Assembly: GCF_046630445.1 (NCBI RefSeq) | Contig: NC_092341.1 | Location: 255,779,501-255,843,500 of the forward strand | DNA: 64,000 nt | Direction of reading: 5' to 3' | From: Rutidosis leptorrhynchoides | Taxonomy: Eukaryota > Streptophyta > Magnoliopsida > Asterales > Asteraceae | In this document: positions 55,301-64,000 of the stretch, piece after piece | How positions within the stretch are numbered: position 1 is the stretch's first letter | Layout of the letters: each line of letters begins with the position of its first letter | The notes under the pieces: generated by a model | What the model was told of the DNA's origin: nothing | What the model saw: the letters and a program-made list of their open reading frames with translations, nothing else | Database searches by the model: none | Translations under genes and position numbers: made by a program

Positions 55301-57933
55301 TTAAGAAAGAAATTATTAAACTGCTTGATGCAGGTTTAATTTATCCAATTTCTGATAGTCCATGGGTAAGCCCAGTTCAATGCGTACCTAAGAAGGGTGG
55401 CATGACTGTCATCACAAATGAAAAAATTGAGCTTATTCCTACTAGGACTATAATAGGATGGCATGTTTATATTGATTATAGAAAATTAAAGGACGCCACC
55501 AGAAAAGATCACTTTCCCTTACCTTTCATTGATCAAATGTTGGAAAGATTAGCTGGAAATAGTTACTATTGTTTTCTTGATGGTTTTTCCCGATATTTTC
55601 AAATTTCAATAGCACCCGAGGACCAAGAGAAAACCACGTTCACGTGCCCTTATGGTACTTTTGCTTATAAACGCATGCCATTTGGACTTTGCAACGCCCC
55701 TGCAACCTTTCAAAGGTGCATGATGGCGATTTTTCACGATATGATAGAAGAATGCATGGAGGTATTCATGGATGACTTTTCAGTCTTCGGTGATACTTTT
55801 GAATCATGTCTAGTTAATCTTGAACGAATGCTTATTAGATGCGAACAATCAAATCTAGTTCTTAATTGGGAGAAATGCCATTTCATGGTTAAAGAAGGCA
55901 TCGTTCTTGGTCATAAAATTTCAAAGGAAGGAATTGAAGTGGATAGAGCTAAAGTAGATGTAATTGCTAAACTTCCACATCCCACCAATGTTAGAGGAGT
56001 TAGGAGTTTTCTAGGGCATGCCGATTTTTACCGACGTTTTATAAAAGATTTTTCTAAAATTGCCACTCCTATGAATAAACTCCTAGAAAAAGATGCACCA
56101 TTCATCTTTTCAGATGAATGCATCAAATCTTTTAATATTCTTAAATAAAAACTCACTAATGCGCCGATCATGATAACTCCAAATTGGAATCTACCGTTTA
56201 AACTTATGTGCGATGCAAGTGATTTTGCAATGGGAGCCGTTTTAGGACAAAGGATTGAAAAACGATTTCAACCTATTTATTATGCTAGTAAGACGTTACA
56301 AGGAGCACAAACGAACTACACAACTAGTGAAAAAGAACTCATTGCTATTGTCTTTGCTTTTGACAAATTTCGTTCATATCTCGTTCTAGCAAAAACGGTG
56401 GTCTATACCGATCATTCTGCTCTTAGATACCTATTTTCAAAACAAGATGCTAAACCACGATTAATCCGTTGGATCTTACTCTTACAAGAGTTCGATATTG
56501 AAATCCGAGATAAAAAGGGAGCATAAAATCTCGTCGCTGATCATCTTTCTCGTCTTGAAAATCCTGAATTAGAAGTTCTAAATGAATCGGCCATACAAGA
56601 CAACTTTCCTTATGAATATCTATTGAAGATAGATTATAATGAAATTCCATGGTTTACAGACTATGCAAATTACTTAGTATGTGGATTCCTTGAAAAAGGA
56701 TTATCGTACCAAAAAGGAAAGAAATTCTTTAGTGATATAAAACACTATTTCTGGGAAGATCCACATTTGTTTAAAAGTTGTCCTGATGGAATAATACGCC
56801 GATGTGTATTCGGAGATGAAGCTAGTTAAATCTTAAACCATTGTCACACAGGACCAACAGGAGGGCATTATGGGCCTCAACTCACAGCAAGAAAAGTTTA
56901 CGATGCTGGATTCTATTGGCCTACAATTTTCAAAGACGCACACATTCTTTGCAAATCTTGTGATGCTTGTCAAAGGGCCGGAAAAATAAGTCAACGTGAT
57001 GAAATGCCACAAAATGTCATTCAAGTATGTGAAGTATTTGACATTTGGGGTATTGACTTTATGGGTCCATTTCTAAAATCTCATAATAATCTCTACATTC
57101 TCGTTGCCATTGATTATGTATCTAAATGGGCGGAAGCACAAGCTCTCGCGACTAATGATGCACGAGTTGTAGTCATCTTTTTAAAACGTATTTTTGCAAG
57201 GTTCGGAACACCGAAAGCTTTAATAAGTGATCGGGGTACTCATTTCTGTAATAATCAACTTGAGAAAGTTCTCAAAAGATATGGAGTAACTCATAAAATC
57301 TCAACCGCTTATCATCCACAAACAAGTAGACAAGTTGAAAATACCAACCGAGCTTTAAAACGTATTCTAGAGAAAACCGTAGGATCAAATCCGAAGGAAT
57401 GGTCCATAAAATTGGAGGATGCACTCTGGGCTTTTAGAACAGCCTACAAAACTCCAATTGGAACCACACCTTTTAGACTCGTTTACGGAAAAGCATGTCA
57501 TCTTCCTGTAGAAATTGAACACAAAGCATTTTGGGCTTTGAAGACATGTAATCTTGATTTACATGAAGCCGGACGTCTACGGTTAAGTCAACTAAACGAA
57601 TTAGAAGAATTAAGACATAAAGCATACGAAAATTCGTTAATCTATAAAGAAAGAATGAAGAAATGGCATGATAAAAGAATCAGAAGTTCAAAAGAATTTA
57701 AAGAAGGAGATAGAGTTCTTCTTTTTAATTCAAGATTCAAGCTATTTCCTGGAAAATTGAAATCAAGATGGTCTGGACCATTCATAGTCAAAAGAGTTTT
57801 CCCGTACGGAACAATAGAATTAATAAATTCAAATGGGATTGAATTTAAGGTTAATGGTCACAGAGTTAAACATTACATAGATAGTCCGATGGAAGTTGAC
57901 AACGAAGTTAACCACAATTTCGAATCTTTTTAG
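52339..57933 (+). pseudogene. gag-pol: Element G gag-pol, one frame with seven stops (Athila-type)
   Basis: 1865 codons stay in one frame. Gag core at 52800-53300: EDPNEHL-like, MLFPWTLKGEAKDWLESLP, FLKQFFPASKA; then CEQCGGPHLTKDC, a CCHC-like knuckle. Protease near 54440: ADLGASINLMPYSLYAKL and LILGRPFLNTAKAI. Reverse transcriptase at 55288-56148: WVSPVQCVPKKGGMTV, RMPFGLCNAPATFQRCM, FMDDFSVFG. RNase H at 56170-56560: [25 protein letters not shown]. Integrase at 56830-57700: [13 protein letters not shown] ... [32 protein letters not shown]. Stops begin at 52801, 53650, 54574, 55267, 56146, 56524 and 56827. No frameshift occurs, and catalytic motifs are kept. It is inactive unless stops are read through. 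Confidence 0.93.
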
Positions 57934-58079
57934 GGTAATATGTATTTCTGTTTGAGTTAGATATTCTGTTTTCGTGTAGTTATCGAGAATGGAATCCGAA
58001 TGGTCTTTCCCTAGCAGACCCTAAAGAACTAGTCTTCTTCCCCCATTCTGAATTTTTATTTTTATTTAGGTTTTATGAG

Positions 58080-58559
58080 ATGAAGAATTCCTTTGATTTA
58101 AACCATGGTCTAATGCTACACGCTTTGATCACTAAACGTAATAATGACACACTCCCGAGTGACCTGGTATCAGTAATAAGAGCCAAATTGGAAGGAGTAA
58201 GAAAAGAACTCAGGAACGATCATAATAAGTTACATATTGGTAAAGAAAAATCAAAATCCGCAGCGAAAAGAAGAGCAAGATACCTTGAAAGATGTCACAA
58301 ATGCGGAAAATGGTCACACGAAGGAAAATGCTCGACGAATCAAACATATTCCAATACCGAGTTCGTTACTTTATGCAGAGAAGGACCGTTCATATGTTTC
58401 GAAGAAAAATCGTTGAATGCTCGAGGTTATGCCTATGTAGCTATGGAAAATCAATTAGTCCGACTATCTTATGAGTGGGCTAAAGCAGGTCACTTAGAAT
58501 TCTTTCTCACAGGTAAGTTTGTACAGTTTTTTTTTATTTTATTGCTTTTAACCTTTTGA
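58080..58559 (+). CDS. Element G small ORF with CCHC-like knuckle, function unknown
   Basis: A 159-aa frame starts about 150 bp after pol, in a different frame. It has a basic segment around residues 45-70 (KEKSKSAAKRRARYLER), directly followed by CHKCGKWSHEGKC, a zinc-knuckle-like C-x2-C-x4-H-x3-C in which the last spacing is one residue short of the usual. A second CREGPFICFEE follows. At 58510-58518 the DNA reads CAG/GTAAGTTT, a near-perfect 5' splice site, after which the frame runs into hydrophobic poly-F/L codons. So the real coding part probably ends at 58512 as an exon. Basic region plus knuckle suggests nucleic-acid binding. I do not recognise a family. Confidence 0.5.
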   Translation: MKNSFDLNHGLMLHALITKRNNDTLPSDLVSVIRAKLEGVRKELRNDHNKLHIGKEKSKSAAKRRARYLERCHKCGKWSHEGKCSTNQTYSNTEFVTLCREGPFICFEEKSLNARGYAYVAMENQLVRLSYEWAKAGHLEFFLTGKFVQFFFILLLLTF

Positions 58560-60300
58560 TAATAAACGCTAAATCGTTCGCTATAAAGTATTAAATTGGT
58601 ATTCAATAAAATTAGGTATGCGTAACCGAAATTATTGATATCATACAAAAATTTATTACATCACTGCGAAATTTACCGTTTATTCTTAATGTATAAATAT
58701 CTTTAATCAATCAACCCAAAATATTTCAGAAATTCGTCAGGAGTAAAACTAGGCAATATAGCCGAAATTACTTTACCGAAAAGAGGGGCGTATATTTTTG
58801 ATAATATTTGATTGATTAAAGTGGGATAAAAGACCAAAAAGATTTTTAATTTTTATTTTTACTTTATTTTTAAAATTAATATATTAATATTAAATTATTA
58901 TTGTAAACTTTTTAAATCAATATATTTAAGTTTGTAAATATTTGAAAAATTAATATTTTTAATATAAAGTTTGTATGTATAAAAATTTTAATAATATGAA
59001 TTTTTAATTTTATGCATTTTAAATTTAAGTTTGGTGTGAATTTAAAAACAAAAATTTACTTTATTTCACTAAGTTAAAAAAATTGATTTTTAAAATTCAT
59101 CGTGAGTTGAAAACTAGGTCGTTGAACCGAAATTGCTCTACTCAAGGGAGGGACGAGAACTTTTATTATCATTATTTTTAATCTTATTGAATTAAAGTAT
59201 GCCAAAAACATTTAAAAAACCCAAAAATCTTTGCTTTTAAAACAACGCTTTGAATTGACAAATTTTAAAATTTTGTCGAGGGACGGACTAGGACAACGAT
59301 CTGAAACACCCTCACTCCTAAAAAGAAACAAATTTTTAAAATTTTATTAATTTATGTTTTAAAAGTTATAAGGTTTTTATAAAAAAAAAAAGGGGGGGGG
59401 GACCTCATGCGATCGCATGAGATTTACCCTGTAACCTCATGCGATCGCATGAGGCTGGAATTCCGGCCAGGATCAAAAGTTCCAGCGAGCTGTGTTCTGT
59501 CTCACTTCAAACACCCACACACACACGAACATACACACATATACACTCCTAAAATCGTCATTTTTTCACAAAATTCAACCAAATTTCGTCCTACAATCCG
59601 CTACAATCATGCCTAGGTTCGGATTTTTCAACAAGAAGGTAAAAATTACACCCCTAAACTCTTAAAATTCATGATTTTTGTGATATTTACCAATATTTTA
59701 CCTAATTTGATTTTGTTAAATTCTAGTGTAATTAGAGTTAAATTGTTGGTATATTATGCATGTATAACCTAGATTGATGCTATTTAACATGATTTGAAGC
59801 CAAAAACTTCAAAATTTTTAGAAATCTAGGGTTTGTGTTCTTGAGCAATTTGGGCCTTTTTGATATAAACAGGTTATGGCCGATTTTTGTCATGAATTAT
59901 TGCTAAATTAAGTAATGTAACATGTTTAGGTAGCTAAATGATCCAAACTTTGATCCTAAACATGATTTTTGAGAATTAAAGTGGACTTTTAAGTCTAAAA
60001 TTCATGAACTTGATTAAATTGATGTAAATGCCATTTGAGACTTGTTTAACTGCTAGTAATGACTATTTTGACATGTTATTTTAGTTAAATGCTTATGAAC
60101 TTTGTATACATTTTCATATATGCTTATTTGAAAAAGTGTAGAATTGATAAAATTGTGAAAATGAGCATAAATTTAATTTTGATTAAACATGTCATTATGA
60201 TTGTTTTAAGTTGTTATTTTGCTAACACTAATGCATATTTGGATGCACATCATCATCTAGACAACCACAACCAGAACTTGAACCAGAATATGAGCCGTAA
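58560..60300 (+). other. Element G non-coding region between ORFs
   Basis: AT-rich. Three diverged copies of an ACCGAAATT...AGGGAGGGACGAG-like module lie near 58760, 59120 and 59270. An A-run followed by ten G (59382-59400) is polypurine-like, followed directly by a palindrome pair (59406, 59438). A CA/CT-rich 5'UTR-like stretch at 59500-59608 leads to ATG at 59609 and a ten-codon frame ending in AAG/GTAAAA. Confidence 0.55.
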
Positions 60301-61464
60301 TACGAGCCAGAACCCGAACAAGAACCACAACAGGAACCACAACAACAACCTGATCAACACGTACCTTATTATGATCCGCTAAAATTTGTTGATGCCTTTA
60401 TAGTATTTCCAATGCATCCGCCAGTAGAATACCCAACGATTCCTGAACACACGTTGCATCCTAATCTGAGATTCGATAGAAGCTGGAGAGATTACCCAAC
60501 ATATCAAAGTAACAAATTTAAACTGATACCGAAAAATGTAGAAGTGCAGAGGGTAATCGATTGGGAGCCTTTGGAAAGGGTCCAACTTGCTAACTCAGTT
60601 AGACAGCATATGATCCAAAGGTATGGCAGCTCTTCTTTTCACGATTGGGAACGTCTATTCACCATTCGTAGACCTGTATATAAGGAATGGTGTATTGAGC
60701 TTTTGAGTACTATAGCGTTAAATGCAGATGTAGATAGATTAGATGATAAAAGTTTTCTTAGATTTATACTTGGCCGTAGGATGTACAGGATGTCCATGCT
60801 GGACATGGCCAGGGCTTTGCAGATATATACTCCTGGTAAATTACTACTACCCGATTGTATGAATTTGATTTATCGTGGTGAAAGGGTAGATAGGAATTTT
60901 GACGCGAACGCCGTCTGGAGGCGTATGTCAGATTATAATATTTTTACGCTGGGAGGAAAACACTCCTACTTACATATTAATAAAGCCGAGCTTCATATAA
61001 TTCATAGATTTTTGGCTAACTCGATTACACAGAGAGGTCACAACAAGGAGAAAATGACCTTACATGATTTATTTTACCTAAAGTGTATTCGAGACCCAAG
61101 AGGCTTTTTATTTGTCTAAGATGGTAGAAGGAATACAGGAAGGAGGAATAATAGAAGGAGGTATTTTTGTTACTCTCATTGGAGAGTATTTGGGTGTAGA
61201 TAGGGACCAAGGGGGTCCACTTTTGGAATGTAGGGAACAGGTTGAGCCTTTAGGATTGAAGGTCTATCAGGGTGCTAAGGTATTAAAGAGCAGACGAAAC
61301 CAGGCAGTACCCTATGAAGGTCGTCATCCACAGGTAGAGAGAGGTTCAGATGAGGAAATGGAGGAAGCGGATGACATTAGGGATGTCATTAGGGAGGCTA
61401 TGACTGACGTCTACCAGCATGTAGATGAGGTAGATATGACAAACGGGGAGAGATTTAGTCGGAT
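60301..61464 (+). pseudogene. Element G env-like ORF (Athila type), cut by element H
   Basis: The reading starts in an acidic E/P/Q-repeat region (about 60262-60360) with a TAA at 60298. From the ATG at 60412 it runs as a 235-aa frame with YGSSSFHDWERLFTIRRPVY, CIELLSTIALNADVDRLDD, FLRFILGRRMYRMSMLDMAR and a folded remainder. The domain matches the 'putative plant transposon protein' found in the env-like position of Athila elements. A frameshift near 61110 moves the reading to 61112-61464 (LIGEYLGVDR, an acidic EEMEEADDIRDVIREA stretch). There is no convincing signal peptide or transmembrane segment here, so an envelope function is not supported. The LTR of element H cuts it at 61465. Confidence 0.75.
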
Positions 61465-64000
61465 TGTAACACCCCGTCAAATCCCTTTAACGGAATGTTA
61501 ACTCTGATCCCAGTGCTTGGCTTAACTTCTACGTAACAGCAATATTCTACAGCGAAAGCAATTAATACCTGAGAATAAAACACGCAAAATGGGTCAACAA
61601 TAATGTTGAGTGAATCTACAGGTTTTAGGTAAACAATACAGTATGTTTAAGAAATAACATTTCGAAAACGTTTACTGGTAAAAGACCACCAAAGTTTAAT
61701 GTTAAAGTTTTTAGACAACACCGTTTCTCGTTTCAAAAGTTTGTTGACACTACCATGTCAAATTTCAATCATTTGTAGACAACACCCTGTCAAGTTTTAT
61801 CTCATTTGCTTGTAAACCACAGTTTAAATATAGTTGTATAGTATCTGAAAAACAGTTATCAGAAAAATAGTTTAATTTCATTGACTACAAGATTCTATCG
61901 CAAGCATAAACCGAGCACCTGAATACTAGCAAAGACCCGAGTATAGCCACTATACCCACCTTACCTCGTAAAATATTATACATTGTTCAGATGTATTAAA
62001 TGTTCAAAGTAAATGCACCACTGCTTTTATAGTGGGTGAGGTTGTCAACCTAATGGATCCGTCCATCTAAATTGTGCTTACCAATGGTATTAAAAGTATT
62101 CAAGCTAGAGGATTTTTGAACAAACTCATTATGCATATGTGTAATACTCATGTCAATATAAAGTAATTGAAAATGTAAATATAACAGCGTGTATTCTCAT
62201 CCCTGAAAACATGTAAAAAGCGGGACGGTAGACTCACCTTTGAATAAAGCTCGGATTGAAAGACAAATGACTTGTACGTTTTAGACCCGAGTAATGTAAC
62301 CTAAGTATACGTATGTAGGTTGGTCAATATATGTATCTTAAATAAGTGTGGTTTCATAGTGTACGTTGTCTTATTGCTCAACTCGACGCGTTTCAAAGTA
62401 AAAGTCAACTATATCATGCAAGTCAAACAAAGTCAACCGAAGTCAAACCGAAAGTCAAACTTGGTCAATGTGGTCAACTAAAGTCAATATCAGTAGGTTC
62501 ATGATAAATATTGGTCAACATATCAAACCTAAGTCAAACAGTACGTTTTAGGTCATGAATAATCATTTTCACAATTTCAGTTTATCGTTATTCACAAAAT
62601 TTATGAACACGTAGCATACTTAGCATATTATCTCATAGTACAAAATTCAAGTAAATATGAAAAACTCCAGATGATAATTAGACTTAAAATCAATTCCAAA
62701 AAGTCCAGCCAGGGACTCATACGAGAATTAAAAGTCAGGAATCAGAAGGGATACATTTAGGGTTTGCCCAGTCAGTTTCTGACCGCGCACTGATTTCATT
62801 TCGGCTATAACCGGAGTTAGAAACATGTAATTGATACAAGAACAGTGGCCATAGTTCAAGGACAAATCAAAGTAACACATATCAAAAATCTAGCAACTTT
62901 TGTTTAACCAATTGGTACAGTTTATTCGTGCAAGTTGAACATTCAGTTTTCAGCTCAAATCAGAATTCACATAAAGTATGGCTCTATTGTGCCCAATACA
63001 TAAGGTTTCAGAGATTGTAATAAACTAACAATAAGTCACATATCATATTAAGTTTCATTTTCCAGAAGCATACATGCTCAATCAATATAAAAAATTCACA
63101 AAGTACAAAACCGTGTTCAATTTACAGATTCGATTCCCATTTCGTTAGTCACATTCGCATACGATTATACGAAGATCTAGATATAATTAGCCTATAATAT
63201 CTACATGAAAAATGAAGTAATTTTTGTCTACTTTTCAAATATGCAAAGCTTCAATCACAGAAGTTAACACATTTTATCATACAAGGTTATTTTCATGAAA
63301 GTGCTGTATAAAACTTCATTTACACTAATTCTAGAATATCTTGGGCTATACATAAGCAAACAACGTGATATCCTAGTCTAAATTGAGTGTTTTTAAATTA
63401 TATTTCCAGTGGTATAAGTCTCACATGCCAATTCATTGTCTATCAATACCAGATTTCTGATCAAGCAACAAAAACACAACGATAATTCAAATCGATATAA
63501 CTTAATCATACGGAAACGAAATCAAGCGAACCCAAAGCCTAAACTCAATAGTTTTTCGCAAGGAATCTGATTATAACATAATAATTAACATTTGAAAAAC
63601 TTAATTTTTCTGACCAAACAAATACAAATTCGTTTTTAAACCCTAACGCATCAAACAATCAAAATAACGATTACAATTAACACGTACGCGTATAGACTTG
63701 AGAAATTGACAACATAACTATGAAACTCACATGAAAATCATATTTTTAAGATTTAGGGTTCATGCAATTATACCTTTGATCGCTAAATTAAATACACCAA
63801 CGCGTAGAGGAGATCGAGAATTACAACTTTCGTGTTCAAGGTTTTATCAAAAATTGAAAATTGATGTGTGTGTGTGTGTGTGTGTGTGCTATGGGTGACG
63901 GCCAAAAGGGAGAGGGAGGGAGCCAAAAAGTCGACTGGTATGTTTGTGTGTGTGATTATGCAGTTTACCCTTTAACACAAGCTATTTAAATTAAACCCTA
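61465..64000 (-). repeat. Element H: LTR of a Tekay/Del-like element, continues past window
   Basis: It begins TGTAACACCCC right where the env-like ORF of G is cut, typical of this LTR family. On the minus strand it shares landmarks with the LTR of D: a TTTTATTCTCAG/GT acceptor (69-71 of 61500s), an AAAG/GTGAGT donor (62237), a block GGGATGAGAATACAC, a TTGAC cluster (62395-62540) and a leader-like block near 63770-63960 with GCCGTCACC, CTCTACGCG and GCATGAACCCTA. As the element lies on the minus strand this is its 3' LTR or a solo LTR. A (GT)n run is at 63872-63889. Confidence 0.72.
61569..62237 (-). other. Putative 669-bp intron inside element H LTR
   Basis: Minus-strand donor TTCAAAG/GTGAGT and acceptor GTTTTATTCTCAG/GTATT, at the same relative place as in D. 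Confidence 0.4.

Larger units (their letters stand above)
48976..61464 (+). mobile_element. Element G: Athila-type Ty3/Gypsy element, 3' end beyond element H
   Basis: It has a 2.0-kb 5' LTR, tRNA-Asp primer site, a single-frame gag-pol with seven stop codons, a small knuckle ORF and an env-like ORF. Gene order and protein motifs fit Athila. It is interrupted at 61464 by the LTR of element H, so its 3' LTR lies beyond the window. Six copies of a CATGCGATCGCATG palindrome mark its LTR, leader and 3' region. Confidence 0.92.

Noticed and set aside
52339-57933. Stops in element G as evidence for a ciliate-like genetic code
   Set aside because: All surrounding elements are plant types and use normal codes; ordinary decay or read-through is simpler.
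49452-59451. GCGATCGC core as the cyanobacterial HIP1 repeat or bacterial contamination
   Set aside because: The copies sit inside one plant retrotransposon and depend on its layout.
60301-61464. True envelope gene in element G
   Set aside because: No signal peptide, membrane anchor or glycoprotein features are visible; only the position fits.

Overview
The window is about 64 kb of repeat-rich plant nuclear DNA. I find no host gene: essentially every stretch is LTR retrotransposon or other mobile DNA, much of it nested. The tRNA-iMet and tRNA-Asp primer sites, chromodomain-bearing Ty3/Gypsy elements, Athila-type Ty3/Gypsy elements and a SIRE/Maximus-type Ty1/Copia element indicate a flowering plant. 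An Asteraceae source is my impression from the look of the LTRs and is not demonstrated.

From left to right I label the elements A to H. A (1-3114, +) is an LTR end, primer site and decayed gag of a Tekay/Del-like chromovirus. B (3115-30158, +, broken up) is a second chromovirus inserted in the gag of A. Its protease is split by C (6215-15460, -), a young SIRE-type Copia element with identical 456-bp LTRs and a 5-bp target duplication. Its integrase is split by D (17425-28930, +), an old chromovirus with 3.3-kb LTRs and a 5-bp duplication. Its tail is cut by E (30159-39450, -), an Athila-like element with Gag and protease but no reverse transcriptase or integrase; a three-times repeated helical module of unknown function follows the protease instead.

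After E come an orphan disordered/coiled-coil ORF remnant (39451-41833, -) and F (41834-47860, -). F is a non-autonomous element with Athila-like ends that encodes one intact, unfamiliar low-complexity protein and carries a dense tract of short hairpins. A 611-bp fold-back element with telomere-like repeats lies at 48325-48935. G (48976-61464, +) is an Athila-type element whose 5.6-kb gag-pol frame is broken by seven stop codons but no frameshift; it also has two downstream ORFs. H (61465 to the window end, -) is an LTR of a chromovirus related to A and D, inserted in the env-like ORF of G.

The most interesting signals are structural: three pairs of a 14-bp palindrome at exactly 32-bp spacing in G; the hairpin array in F; the repeated helical module in E; intron-like donor/acceptor pairs at the same LTR position in A, B, D and H; and a leader hairpin with a 17-nt loop shared by B and D. 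Everything was read by eye, so identities and structures are estimates.
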